From JAOZTV01 sp965371805 (lineage in GTDB: Bacteria > Acidobacteriota > Aminicenantia > UBA2199): a DNA stretch of 49,825 nt. The translations under genes and the position numbers were made by a program. The stretch lies in assembly GCA_965371805.1 (NCBI GenBank), contig CBDUZW010000034.1, positions 1 to 49,825 on the forward strand, given 5' to 3'. Under the pieces are notes generated by a model that worked only from the letters and a program-made list of their open reading frames with translations, searched no databases and was not told where the DNA came from. Shown piece after piece: positions 1-8,382 of this stretch. Position 1 is the stretch's first letter. Each line of letters begins with the position of its first letter.

Positions 1-50
1 TTTTATGAAGCAACGACCTATCGTTTATAGTGTTTTTTTTATGATGCAAC
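1..50. repeat. Short repeat at left edge, inverted partner at right edge
   Basis: The block holds two copies of a motif close to TTTTATGAnGCAAC, about 37 bases apart, with GTTTATAGTG followed by a T-run between them. The reverse complement of the last ~50 bases of the window has the same architecture: TTTTATGACGCAAC, eight unrelated bases, GTTTAAAGTG, a T-run, ATGATTCAA. Seen directly in sequence. That this is a dispersed repeat is an inference; no other clear copy was noticed inside the window. Confidence 0.55.
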
Positions 51-63
51 ACGTATTATAAGA

Positions 64-100
64 TTTTTAACAAAATGGGCAGATGTGATTATCTGCCCAT
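64..100 (-). terminator. Rho-independent terminator of the first gene
   Basis: A perfect 10-bp stem (ATGGGCAGAT / ATCTGCCCAT, 75-84 and 91-100) with a six-base loop lies just downstream of the stop codon of the minus-strand membrane protein. On the minus strand the stem is followed by TTTTGTT and AT-rich sequence, as expected for intrinsic termination. Confidence 0.7.
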
Positions 101-110
101 ATAGATTATT

Positions 111-953
111 TTATTTTTTAATTAATCTCTCTAATTTCTCAGGTACAGAGAGAATTGCTCTTAATACATCAATCAAAAGAAAAGCGAGAATAAAACCAAG
201 ATATGCAAACAAAGGTAATAGTGCTGCTACAATTACACTTGTCATATCAGCAGAAATACTAAACCATGCCATCCCTGGATTTGCTTTAAATAAACCAAAC
301 ATATGAATCAGCATACTAACTGTTCCATATATAATACCAACACCAAAAATAATTGGGACTATTTTCATTATTGACTTAATGAATAATGTAATAATACCTA
401 TAGCTTCCTGACCAGCTGTAGTGTCTTTTACTACTTTTACTGAAATTTCATCCGGATTCATCAATACAAAAGCGAGGAACCATAATAGAATAAATCCTAC
501 AATTCCAAAAAGTAGTGGTGAAAAAGATGGGATCTTAATAGCTAAATAGACATTATACAGTAAACTACCAGCACCGGCGATAATTGCCAATAAGGCAAAA
601 CTATCTAAAAATGCCGATGAAGACATACTTGTAGGGTTCTTTTCAATCAAAATATCTCCAGCATATAAGAACTTATTGCCAACATATTGAACGACAAAAC
701 ATCCTATTGAAAATGCTAATGCAGTAAAGAAAATTCCTGCCCCGCCTCCTCTTATTGAACCAATAATTCCTGCTAATAAGGAAATACCGGAAGCAGCATA
801 GAAAGCCCATTGTCCAACTAACAAAATCCATTTTTTTAAAAAGTTAAAAAGTTTTGCAGATAAAACCTTTCTCATAATGTCAACAAATTTTCCCAGTAAA
901 TCTGCGATAAAAAGTGGACCAAAACCTGTTTTTTGTTCTTTTTTTGTAACCAT
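111..953 (-). CDS. Multi-pass integral membrane protein of unknown function
   Basis: A 280-residue protein that I do not recognise. After a charged N-terminus (about residues 1-40, amphipathic and possibly membrane-surface bound) there are about six hydrophobic segments: roughly residues 43-62, 70-90, 112-135, 142-165, 195-218 and 235-265. A glycine-rich turn (SIRGGGAG) lies near residue 67. There is no signal peptide, no catalytic motif and no metal-binding pattern. The start is supported by a strong GGAGG placed six to eight bases before ATG. It stands alone between a terminator and the hybrid kinase gene on the same strand, and could be co-transcribed with that kinase (60-base gap). It is probably an inner-membrane protein; its role is unknown. 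Confidence 0.75.
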   Translation of the reverse strand: MVTKKEQKTGFGPLFIADLLGKFVDIMRKVLSAKLFNFLKKWILLVGQWAFYAASGISLLAGIIGSIRGGGAGIFFTALAFSIGCFVVQYVGNKFLYAGDILIEKNPTSMSSSAFLDSFALLAIIAGAGSLLYNVYLAIKIPSFSPLLFGIVGFILLWFLAFVLMNPDEISVKVVKDTTAGQEAIGIITLFIKSIMKIVPIIFGVGIIYGTVSMLIHMFGLFKANPGMAWFSISADMTSVIVAALLPLFAYLGFILAFLLIDVLRAILSVPEKLERLIKK

Positions 954-1013
954 TTCTCCTCCATTTTTAAAAATAATATTTAATAATAGAAAATAAGAAA
1001 AAAAAAAGCAATC

Positions 1014-3347
1014 TTATTTTTTATTTAATTCATTAAAAACAGCAATTCCTATATCTTCAATCGTATAAGGTTTTCTGATATATACTCCTGCTCCTAATTT
1101 TTGAACTTCCTCAACATGCTTTGTTAAAGAATAGCCACTAACAATAATGGCTTTCTGTTTTGGGTTTATCTTCCTGATCTGCCTGAATGTTTCAAGCCCA
1201 CCAATTCCAGGTTCCATGATCATGTCAAGAATGATAAGGTCTGCAGTCTCCTTTTTTAGATATTCAATAGCCTCCCTTCCACTTGGAATTGTCTTTACTG
1301 AATAATATAATCCCTTTAATATCTTATATGCAATTATTCGCTGATCTTCATCATCATCAATAATAAGTATAGATTCCCCCTTTCCTGTGTAACTGTCAAT
1401 TTTTTGAATGAATTTTTTATTTACATTCTCTTCCTTAACTGGAAAATATAATAAAAATTCTGAGCCCATTTCCTCTTTACTATTAATGAGAATAAATCCA
1501 TTATGATCATCAACTGTGCCCTTAATGACCAGCATACCTAAGCCTGTTCCACTTCTACCCATAACTTTTTTTGAATAAAAGGGTTCAAATATCTTTGGTA
1601 AGTCCTGCTCTGAAATGCCAGATCCAGTATCCGAAATCTTTAATTCAACAAAATCTCCATCTGCCACCTTATTATAACCTTTAAACTGCTTATTCTTAAA
1701 GCTCTTGTTTGAAGTAATAATTTTTACTTTCCCTGCATTAGAAATAGCTTCGATTGCATTTGTAATGAGGTTCATAATCGTTTGTGAAAGGTGTATTGCA
1801 GAGGCTGAGATATTGTTTAAGTTTTTATCCAGGTTACATTCAATTTCAATATCGGGTTTTAAGGATCTCAGTTTTTTAAGCTCGGGACTATTCATGTAAT
1901 CTTTAATAATAGAATTAAAATTTAAGACTTCAAAGTTTACAACACCACTTCTACTTAGAGTTAAAAGATCTTGAACAATATCAGCAGCTTTTTGTCCTGA
2001 TTTTTTCATCCTCTTTATGTATTTGACGGCTTTATCATTTTCTTTTATTGATGGCAGTTCTTTTAAAATTATATCTGGATAAGAGACTATTCCGCTCAAA
2101 ACATTATTTAGATCATGGGCTACACTTCCTGCCAATTTGCCCATGGTTTCTAATTTTAAAGACTGCTGAAGTTTATGTTGTAGAACAGATTTCTCTTCAT
2201 CATTTCTTTTTCTCTCTAAATAAAGTTCTTCCAAGTCAGAGCGAATTAGAGTAATTGCATCATAAACCTGGTAAAAAGGATGTGTCGGTTCTTTTTTAAA
2301 GCCTTTGTTAAAAGTGTAATTCTCCCAGTCAATTTTCCCAAGAAAATCAATGAATTCGTCTATATATTTTTTTGTTTCTTCAGATGTTTTATAATTCTGC
2401 TTTTTTTCTGTTTTTTTCCTTTTTTTAGTTAATTTTTGATCCTTTTTTACAAAATCCATAACTGTATCAAAATTTTTTTCACTCTTAAATCTAAATTTTA
2501 TAAAAACACTATGAAAAGCAAAAGCTAAGTTTGCAAGACTATTTGCATTATAATATATACATATTTTAAATGGATATTTTTCAAAGAATGATTGAATTTT
2601 TTTTTCGTAAAGTTTACGGCATTCTCTTGTTATTTCTAAATCTTTCATATTTGCAACAAAATAATACTCTTCTAATTTATCTATTAGATTTTCCTCTATT
2701 AATTTTTCTTGAAATTCAAATAATTTATCTATATGTTCTAAACAAAAAGTCCCCTTTGGAATTAAATGAAGAATATTACCATTAAGAACTTCATATCTGA
2801 CAGAAAAGTTATCAAAAACAAGACTCCATTCAGGATCTGTTTTAATTTTGTTGATTTTATGACCTTTATATTTATTGGCATTTTTGCCATTTAACATTTT
2901 TAAGGCAAATTCTACTGCAGCTGAATAATCCTTAGTAACAAAAATATCAAAATTAGTCAAATTTAACTTTTGTGCAAGCTTTATACTTAGACTTAACATT
3001 GGACTAACATTATAGTAAACCAAAGCTCTCATTTTTTTTAATCCTTTTAAAAATCGGATATAATACTTTCTACCTTCAACTGTAATATTCGTAACCTCAG
3101 ATATATCCTCCATATAGATAAAAGGTTTGTTTTCAAAATTTTCTCTAATGATCTGCAAACTTAAATTTAGTACTCCCTTTAGACCTTCAAGATTTACGGA
3201 TCCAATTGTTTTACAAAAGAGTATGTTTGTCCCAATAATGGTAAAGGTAGTACTGTACCCGGGTGTAAAAGTCACATCTGTCCAGTCTGGATGAGATATT
3301 AAATGCAATCCAGTAATTGGACAAATACTAATATTCTTCTCTTTCAA
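1014..3347 (-). CDS. Hybrid sensor histidine kinase with C-terminal receiver domain
   Basis: A 777-residue cytosolic-looking kinase with no TM segment. Residues 10-152 and 170-303 are two copies of an unrecognised alpha/beta domain; both copies carry a YYN-containing strand near the end. A predicted coiled region (370-400) leads to the HisKA domain with phospho-accepting His411 (SVAHDLNN). Next comes a HATPase domain with the N-box Asn530, the G1 box DTGSGI (573-578) and the G2 box GRSGTGLGM. The receiver domain (658-777) has acidic residues 664-666, phospho-acceptor Asp708 and Lys759. It probably senses an intracellular cue and phosphorylates its own receiver. There is no DNA-binding output, so a partner regulator is expected elsewhere. 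The start is TTG, chosen because AAGGA sits six bases upstream and no better start is nearby. Poly-A tracts fill the upstream gap. Confidence 0.88.
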   Translation of the reverse strand: MKEKNISICPITGLHLISHPDWTDVTFTPGYSTTFTIIGTNILFCKTIGSVNLEGLKGVLNLSLQIIRENFENKPFIYMEDISEVTNITVEGRKYYIRFLKGLKKMRALVYYNVSPMLSLSIKLAQKLNLTNFDIFVTKDYSAAVEFALKMLNGKNANKYKGHKINKIKTDPEWSLVFDNFSVRYEVLNGNILHLIPKGTFCLEHIDKLFEFQEKLIEENLIDKLEEYYFVANMKDLEITRECRKLYEKKIQSFFEKYPFKICIYYNANSLANLAFAFHSVFIKFRFKSEKNFDTVMDFVKKDQKLTKKRKKTEKKQNYKTSEETKKYIDEFIDFLGKIDWENYTFNKGFKKEPTHPFYQVYDAITLIRSDLEELYLERKRNDEEKSVLQHKLQQSLKLETMGKLAGSVAHDLNNVLSGIVSYPDIILKELPSIKENDKAVKYIKRMKKSGQKAADIVQDLLTLSRSGVVNFEVLNFNSIIKDYMNSPELKKLRSLKPDIEIECNLDKNLNNISASAIHLSQTIMNLITNAIEAISNAGKVKIITSNKSFKNKQFKGYNKVADGDFVELKISDTGSGISEQDLPKIFEPFYSKKVMGRSGTGLGMLVIKGTVDDHNGFILINSKEEMGSEFLLYFPVKEENVNKKFIQKIDSYTGKGESILIIDDDEDQRIIAYKILKGLYYSVKTIPSGREAIEYLKKETADLIILDMIMEPGIGGLETFRQIRKINPKQKAIIVSGYSLTKHVEEVQKLGAGVYIRKPYTIEDIGIAVFNELNKK

Positions 3348-3487
3348 TTATTTTCCTTAGTACTAAATTGTTTAACTGTAATTCTATATAAAAAAAAAAA
3401 AAAAGTCAAAAAAAAAAAAACAGGCAAAACGTATATATTTTATACAGATTTTATGGTATTAATCATAGTATCAAAAGGAGCAATTCA
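3348..3487. other. Divergent intergenic region with long poly-A runs
   Basis: The 140 bases between the divergent kinase and VOC genes contain two A-runs of 13-14 bases separated by GTC (about 3391-3420). The VOC gene has a clear AGGAG (3476-3480) ahead of its ATG. The A-runs could act as an intrinsically bent promoter-upstream element. No clean -35/-10 pair was identified. Confidence 0.4.
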
Positions 3488-4513
3488 ATGATAAATAGTT
3501 TCCAACATATTGGATTAGGTGTATATAATATAAAAAAAACATATGACTTTTATAAAAAGTTATTTGGTTTTAAAGTAAAGCTGAATGATCTGACAGTAAC
3601 TCCAGAGGAAATGGAGCCTGTAATTGGATCCCTGGAAACAATGCATATGCTGATGGCTATGAACATAAAAGGGGGTGGGTTGCTGGAATTTATTGAGCAC
3701 AAATCCAGCCCGATTCGTCCATTCCCCAAGCAGGTAGGATATGGCGATTACGGAATTCTGGAAATTGGTTTTGGAGTAAGGTCTATTGACGCTATTATAA
3801 ACAATATGCAAATGCAGGGAGTTGAATTTCTTATGCCCATCTGTGAAATAGAACTTACTAATGGAAGAGTTTGGCTATATACCTACTTGAAAGATCCAAA
3901 CGGAATACTCATACAACTGGTTGAAGATCTTCATCAGGGAGAAAGCATCTCCACAAAACCTGAAATTCATGGCATTATACATGTAGGTATTGGTGTTTCA
4001 AATATGGAAAAATCTGAAGAATTCTACAAGGATGTACTCGGATTTGATCTTTCACTTTATTCACATCAGGGTGTCATTTCGGAATTGGATCCAGTCATTG
4101 GAAAATCAGTTTCTTTTAATATGAAAATTTTAGAACGTTCTGCTTCTGTTCCAGATCCAGTAGCTGTACTTCCTGCAGGTATAATTAAATTAATTCATGT
4201 ACCAGAATATCAGGGAAAACACATATATAAAAACCGTAGATGGGGTGATATTGGATGTATGGAGTTTTGTATGGATGTGAACGATCTGAATTCTCTTGCA
4301 GAAATAATTGAAAAAAATGGGCTAAATGTCTTTCTTTCGCCAGTAAAGATTGATATGGGATCGGGATCTAAGGGGCTGGTTGCTTATATTCGTGATCCTG
4401 ATGGGACTCTTATTGAATTTGTTGAAATTAAAACTGTTGCCTGGATTTCAAAAAATTTATTTCTCAGGATGATTATGCCTTTTCTCAAACTCTATGACCG
4501 CATAATAAAATAA
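3488..4513 (+). CDS. Two-domain VOC (glyoxalase/bleomycin resistance fold) protein
   Basis: A 341-residue protein built from two VOC domains (about residues 4-146 and 158-310) and a short basic-hydrophobic tail. Each half starts with the family pattern of a His strand (QHIGLGV; IHVGIGV) followed by a helix containing FYK and a GF turn. Each ends in a DPNG or DPDG turn and an acidic metal-ligand strand (LIQLVED; LIEFVEI). The first half keeps likely metal ligands His7 and Glu67. Family members bind a divalent metal and act as epimerases, lyases or dioxygenases. Methylmalonyl-CoA epimerase is single-domain and shorter, so this is more like a ring-cleaving or lyase-type duplicate, and the substrate cannot be called. 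AGGAG lies seven bases before the ATG. The gene stands alone. Confidence 0.8.
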   Translation: MINSFQHIGLGVYNIKKTYDFYKKLFGFKVKLNDLTVTPEEMEPVIGSLETMHMLMAMNIKGGGLLEFIEHKSSPIRPFPKQVGYGDYGILEIGFGVRSIDAIINNMQMQGVEFLMPICEIELTNGRVWLYTYLKDPNGILIQLVEDLHQGESISTKPEIHGIIHVGIGVSNMEKSEEFYKDVLGFDLSLYSHQGVISELDPVIGKSVSFNMKILERSASVPDPVAVLPAGIIKLIHVPEYQGKHIYKNRRWGDIGCMEFCMDVNDLNSLAEIIEKNGLNVFLSPVKIDMGSGSKGLVAYIRDPDGTLIEFVEIKTVAWISKNLFLRMIMPFLKLYDRIIK

Positions 4514-4527
4514 GTTAAAAACAATCA

Positions 4528-4626
4528 TCAATAGAACAACACAACCTTATTATTTTTGTGATTTTTCATAAACTCAAATTCTATGTCTTCAATTGTATAT
4601 AACTTTCTAATATATATTCCAACTGA
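4528..4626 (-). pseudogene. Remnant of a response-regulator receiver C-terminus
   Basis: Read on the minus strand, this stretch encodes a short peptide containing YIRKLYTIEDI before running to a TGA at 4528. The same strand of the nearby hybrid kinase ends its receiver domain with YIRKPYTIEDI (kinase residues 756-766). The DNA similarity extends over about 60 bases. No start codon exists, and an in-frame stop lies immediately upstream near 4639. This is a fragment left from a paralogous kinase or receiver gene, or from partial duplication of the 1014-3347 gene. Confidence 0.6.
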
Positions 4627-4630
4627 AACA

Positions 4631-5059
4631 CTAAACAGTTAACTCATATACATGTTGTTTTTTTGATAGAGAAAAACCTATTGATTCATAGAATTGATGT
4701 GTTTCAGTCCTTTTTTTATTGCACCGGACTCTAAGATGCAGGTTGATTGAGTCTGCCCACTCTTTAGCATGTTCAACTAAGTCTCTTCCAATATTTCTTC
4801 TTCTAAAATCTGGATCAACAACCATACCTCCAATTTCAACAAAAGATGCAGAGGCGAGTCTATTTGCAAGAAATACATGTATCCAACCCAAAACCTGACC
4901 ATCCTTTTCATATACCCAGACCTTATTGCTATCAGACTTAAGTAACTTCCCAAGCCTTTTTCCGGTGACATCTTCTGATGCCGACCTATAACCCAAATAT
5001 TTTGAAAGATTACTTATAGAATTTAAATCATTTATTTCCGCTTCCCTGATATTTAACAT
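4631..5059 (-). CDS. GNAT-family N-acetyltransferase
   Basis: A protein of 142 residues from the ATG at 5059. It shows the GNAT core: an N-terminal strand-helix (IREAEINDLNSI), a mid-protein strand with GWIHV, and the acetyl-CoA binding motif A VVDPDFRRRNIGRDLVEHA around residues 85-105. A final FYESIGF-type segment follows. It transfers an acetyl group from acetyl-CoA; the acceptor is unknown. The 5059 start is preferred over the upstream TTG at 5092 because GGAG lies five bases before it and the domain begins right there. It sits 10 bases after the stop of the preceding lipoprotein, so it is the last gene of the outer-membrane gene string. Confidence 0.85.
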   Translation of the reverse strand: MLNIREAEINDLNSISNLSKYLGYRSASEDVTGKRLGKLLKSDSNKVWVYEKDGQVLGWIHVFLANRLASASFVEIGGMVVDPDFRRRNIGRDLVEHAKEWADSINLHLRVRCNKKRTETHQFYESIGFSLSKKQHVYELTV

Positions 5060-5069
5060 CCTATCTCCA

Positions 5070-5528
5070 CTATATATCTTTCTTTTCTTCAATTGTTATT
5101 TTATCTTCATAGATCAGGGTTTTGTTGATGAAAATTATGTATCTATATTTTCCTGCCTGAAACTCTGATACCTTATCTGTAAAGATTATATACTCATAAT
5201 ATTTTCCGTCTTCCCCGAATTGGAATGAAAGCTCTGAGGCCATTTCACTCTTTTCATTATAAAATTTTATGAATAGCTGGTTTTTATTTTCAACTGCATT
5301 GAGCTTCAGGTAAATGAAAAAAGGGGAGAGAATCTTATTGTATTTAAATGAAGTTTTTTTTACCTTATCATCTATATTTTCTAAATTTTTGCAAAAAGAG
5401 ATCTCAGAAATATAAGGGGCATCTAAAAAAGGAAGCTGTTCTACCTTGACCCCGCAATTTACAAATAGCAGTATGGATATGATCGCTATAGTGTTAAAAC
5501 TTTTATAAAAATTTTTTTTAATGCTAAT
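5070..5528 (-). CDS. Small lipoprotein with a probable ATT start codon
   Basis: An open frame of 152 codons fills an otherwise empty gap between the LptD-like gene and the GNAT gene. The product begins with a lysine-containing n-region, then the hydrophobic stretch AIISILLFVNCG with a loose lipobox ending in Cys. A beta-rich domain of about 125 residues follows (for example KYYEYIIFTDKVSEFQAGKY). The frame has no ATG, GTG or TTG before the signal peptide. The only well-placed initiation point is ATT at 5528-5526, six bases after GGAGG. The frame is closed by TAA further upstream, and it overlaps the end of the LptD-like gene by 43 bases. Either ATT is used, as in infC, or a base error hides a normal start. 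The substrate is unknown; the neighbours suggest an envelope role. Confidence 0.6.
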   Translation of the reverse strand: MSIKKNFYKSFNTIAIISILLFVNCGVKVEQLPFLDAPYISEISFCKNLENIDDKVKKTSFKYNKILSPFFIYLKLNAVENKNQLFIKFYNEKSEMASELSFQFGEDGKYYEYIIFTDKVSEFQAGKYRYIIFINKTLIYEDKITIEEKKDI

Positions 5529-7312
5529 GAGTATCCTCCCTGTATTTTAAACACATTTCTAAAGTTTTTTTCTAAAAATATTTCCATTGATTGAAGTCTC
5601 TTTTCCTTATAATAATATATTAAAAAAGAAGAGAGGGTGATTTTTGCAGGAAAAAACATCTTTCCGGAAAAAAGAATTGATTCCAGTTTTAAGTCATTTC
5701 CTGTTAAAAACTTGAATCCCAGATTATATTTGTTGTCTTTAATCAGGTCAATATTAAATTTCAAATTTGTTGTATTATACCCCTCTACCCAAAAAGCATC
5801 TGTCTCATAATGCGAAACAACAGAATAATCCATCGACAATTTCATTTGTCCAAAAACTTTCTGCAAGGATATTGCAGTATTAAAATCTGTGTAATTTTCA
5901 ATCTGGTTATCCCAAATCTGATTAATTGAGAGTACAGGTAAGATACGAAACCCTAATGGTAATTCAATTCCACCTGATTGAATATTTAGAGTAAATCCAG
6001 GTGATATTTTCTCTGAGATATTATCTCCTATTGGTATTTCAGAAAACATATAAAATGTAGAAAGATCAAACTTAATGTTTTTACTTAAGAAATGAAGCGT
6101 GTTGAAACTAAAATTGAAGGAAAAATTCTTTTTTAAACTTGCTTCAATAATATTTCTAGTTATATTATAATTTGAAGAAATCCGAAAAAATGGTCCTGAG
6201 AATGATACTGATGAAGAAAAATCTAATGTATCAGAGATAAAAGAATCTTTAAATATTTTTCTGTTCAAGCCAAGATTGATCGATACTTTTTTTACTAAAT
6301 TAACAGCTGTAGATATTCTATAAGAGTAGTTGTTCTTCAAATTATGTGTAAACTGAATTGCAGGAGTAACAAATTTAAATCTATTCAATGTAAACCCTGT
6401 TTTAAAATCATAGAAAACATCAGTTTCTTTTCTTCCACTTATCGTTTGTGAAAAAAAATATTTAAAATATTTTCCTGTTTTTTTATGCCCAAATATCATA
6501 TTAAAAGATTTGTCATCTGAATTTGCAAGTAATGAAAAATCCAGAAGTTTCTTTTTTTTTATAAATAGTTCATTTTTTCCCGATAAAATCAAGCCTCTTC
6601 GGGGCTTTCCAAGATTGAATAGGCCTTTTTCAAAAAATTTAAAAGTATTCTCTCCTTTTACAAAACTACTCCGGACCCTGAAGAGTAAAGATAAAGATAA
6701 TCCGTATATTCCAGAGTAATTAATAGATTCAGGGTAGATCATTGTCTTGTCGGGAATATTTCCTCTTTTTATTGTGAAGTTCTTAAAAGGCAATGACGGG
6801 AATCCCATAATATAGGGTATAACTTTTTTTGCTTTAATCTTACGTTTATTACCTATACGAAATTCTCTAAATTCATAGTATAGAGCGCCCTTTTTTAGAT
6901 CTTCAAGTTTCTTCTTTTTAACATGGATCCTTTTTTCTATCTCCCCACTTTTAATTGAACGGTCAATCTTGTTGTTATAACTCTCTGTATAATATTCTAA
7001 TGGAAGTCCCTTAAAGAAAAAGCCATCAACCCTTTCAGTTCTATTTTCTTTAATAATCTCAACATTACCAAGAAGCACACCCTCCATCTTTTTTATGTCA
7101 AAAAAGAGAACTTGCCCCTTAATAAGATCATTATTATATTTTAGCTTAATATTTCCATTTCCATATAAATAATTATCCTCATCACTGAATATAAAATAAT
7201 CAGCAGAAAAATTTAAATATTTTTCACCAAATAAAGTAATCGTGAATATATTCAATATAATGAAAAGAAAAAATATTACCTTAAGGTAATGATACTTTAT
7301 AGATTTGTCCAT
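5486..7312 (-). CDS. LptD/OstA-like outer-membrane assembly protein
   Basis: A 608-residue protein with a signal peptide (hydrophobic residues about 10-28, cleavage near LFGEK). An OstA/LptA-like beta-jellyroll follows (residues ~32-85), with the alternating pattern and the YGNGNIKLKY and GNVEI strands typical of this fold. The remaining ~450 residues are rich in aromatic-ended amphipathic strands, including many FSxxF and YxxN patterns, and the protein ends in a hydrophobic strand. It is shorter than Proteobacterial LptD (about 780 residues), and the conserved LptD disulfide cysteines are not seen. It most likely inserts into the outer membrane and handles lipopolysaccharide or another envelope lipid. 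It overlaps the upstream propeller lipoprotein by 32 bases and the downstream lipoprotein by 43, implying translational coupling. Confidence 0.7.
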   Translation of the reverse strand: MDKSIKYHYLKVIFFLFIILNIFTITLFGEKYLNFSADYFIFSDEDNYLYGNGNIKLKYNNDLIKGQVLFFDIKKMEGVLLGNVEIIKENRTERVDGFFFKGLPLEYYTESYNNKIDRSIKSGEIEKRIHVKKKKLEDLKKGALYYEFREFRIGNKRKIKAKKVIPYIMGFPSLPFKNFTIKRGNIPDKTMIYPESINYSGIYGLSLSLLFRVRSSFVKGENTFKFFEKGLFNLGKPRRGLILSGKNELFIKKKKLLDFSLLANSDDKSFNMIFGHKKTGKYFKYFFSQTISGRKETDVFYDFKTGFTLNRFKFVTPAIQFTHNLKNNYSYRISTAVNLVKKVSINLGLNRKIFKDSFISDTLDFSSSVSFSGPFFRISSNYNITRNIIEASLKKNFSFNFSFNTLHFLSKNIKFDLSTFYMFSEIPIGDNISEKISPGFTLNIQSGGIELPLGFRILPVLSINQIWDNQIENYTDFNTAISLQKVFGQMKLSMDYSVVSHYETDAFWVEGYNTTNLKFNIDLIKDNKYNLGFKFLTGNDLKLESILFSGKMFFPAKITLSSFLIYYYKEKRLQSMEIFLEKNFRNVFKIQGGYSLALKKIFIKVLTL

Positions 7313-8000
7313 TTAAATTATAAATATAGATGAAATTATTATCATCTCTAGTTATTCCTGAAATATCTGTTGCCGGTGACCGGAAGACATCCCTTATCGC
7401 TCCTGTCATGGAATAAAAATAGATCGAGTCTGTTTGGTCATCAGCAATAAGAAGCCCTTCTTTATAAGAACAAATTCCACTAATTACTGTTCCAGAAATT
7501 TCAAAGAGCCTCATTGATTCTCCAGTTTCTATATTCAAACTAAAAATAGATTTTGATCTATTATCAAAAACAATTAACCGCTCTTCAGAAAAAAAACAAT
7601 ATTGTGGATATATCTCTGTTGTAAGGATTTGTTTCAAAAGATCTCCTGAAAGTGAGTCATATACATGAATATTATTTTCTCCATTACATATATATATTCT
7701 TCCATCAAAAATAGCTATTCCATTTCCGGGTTGCCCCTGAATTGATCTAATCATAGTTCCGGACTCAACATCCAATAAATAATAGTTACCGGAAAGGGTT
7801 GTTTTCCAGAGGTTTGCTTCAAAATACTCAATATCACCACTACCGGATGTTTGCGTATCAATTATCTTTATTATTTTTGCAGTTTCTTGTGATGCATCCG
7901 GGTCAAACGGATTATTAAAGGAAATATCTTTGCAGGAATTAAAAATGGTAATATATACCAAAATTAATACTATTATTTTTAATTTCACTCTTAACCCCAC
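7281..8000 (-). CDS. Beta-propeller lipoprotein
   Basis: A protein of about 235 residues. Lipoprotein signal: a basic start, the hydrophobic stretch IIVLILVYITIFNSC, then the acylated Cys and the NPFDPDA segment, often seen after the Cys in lipoproteins of uncultured diderms. The rest consists of repeated four-strand units with short DSxSG, ETGES and NLNGQIYKVS turns, as in six-bladed propeller proteins. It is shorter than a full propeller, so it may be incomplete or use fewer blades. It is probably anchored in the periplasm. Both possible starts are GTG (8000 and 7988); the second gives a tighter signal peptide, the first has AGAGGG four bases upstream. It overlaps genes on both sides within the envelope gene string. 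Confidence 0.75.
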   Translation of the reverse strand: MGLRVKLKIIVLILVYITIFNSCKDISFNNPFDPDASQETAKIIKIIDTQTSGSGDIEYFEANLWKTTLSGNYYLLDVESGTMIRSIQGQPGNGIAIFDGRIYICNGENNIHVYDSLSGDLLKQILTTEIYPQYCFFSEERLIVFDNRSKSIFSLNIETGESMRLFEISGTVISGICSYKEGLLIADDQTDSIYFYSMTGAIRDVFRSPATDISGITRDDNNFIYIYNLNGQIYKVSLP

Positions 8001-8382
8001 TTTTCCCTCTGGAAAATTTTAGATCAAAAAGATGTAGTAAACAAACTACACTTGTACCGATTATAAACAAATTCCTGGTTTTAAATTTGTCTTCCGTCTT
8101 CCTTCTTAAATCAACAATTTCTTCTGTTTCTATTGATAAAAGATATTGCTTATAATAGCTGTTTCCTTTATTATTATTGATTATAATACCTGAAATACAC
8201 GCGATAAAAGAGCTTAAAAAAACACCTCCTTTTAATAATTTATTTTGTTTAAGTTGAAAGACTCCAGGTATAATTTTTACTATAGAGACTTTACTATCAG
8301 TTTTGTTTTTATCCTCAGTTATTGAAAAAATGCTTAAGTTAAATAATATAAATAGAATTATACAAAGATTACCTTTTTTCAT
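7939..8382 (-). CDS. Small DUF5683-like membrane/envelope protein
   Basis: A 147-residue protein with an N-terminal signal or anchor (about residues 5-20) and a basic, polar linker. Then comes the pattern IIPGVFQLKQNKLLKGGVFL, leading into two hydrophobic hairpin segments (about residues 55-70 and 100-118). This PG-x-Q-x4-K-x2-KG arrangement resembles the DUF5683 family of small envelope proteins; I assign it by pattern only. The gene overlaps the ParA-like gene by four bases and the propeller lipoprotein by 62 bases. Its start codon ATG at 8382 lies inside the end of the ATPase gene. The function is unknown. Confidence 0.65.
   Translation of the reverse strand: MKKGNLCIILFILFNLSIFSITEDKNKTDSKVSIVKIIPGVFQLKQNKLLKGGVFLSSFIACISGIIINNNKGNSYYKQYLLSIETEEIVDLRRKTEDKFKTRNLFIIGTSVVCLLHLFDLKFSRGKSGVKSEIKNNSINFGIYYHF

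Noticed and set aside
1..60. A possible CRISPR fragment at the window edges (repeat with GTT...AAC ends)
   Set aside because: Only two partial motif copies are present at each edge, the gap is about eight bases and not spacer-sized, and no cas gene is in the window.
3488..4513. Methylmalonyl-CoA epimerase partner for the mutase pair
   Set aside because: The protein has two VOC domains and is about twice the size of that epimerase; fold similarity alone does not support the call.
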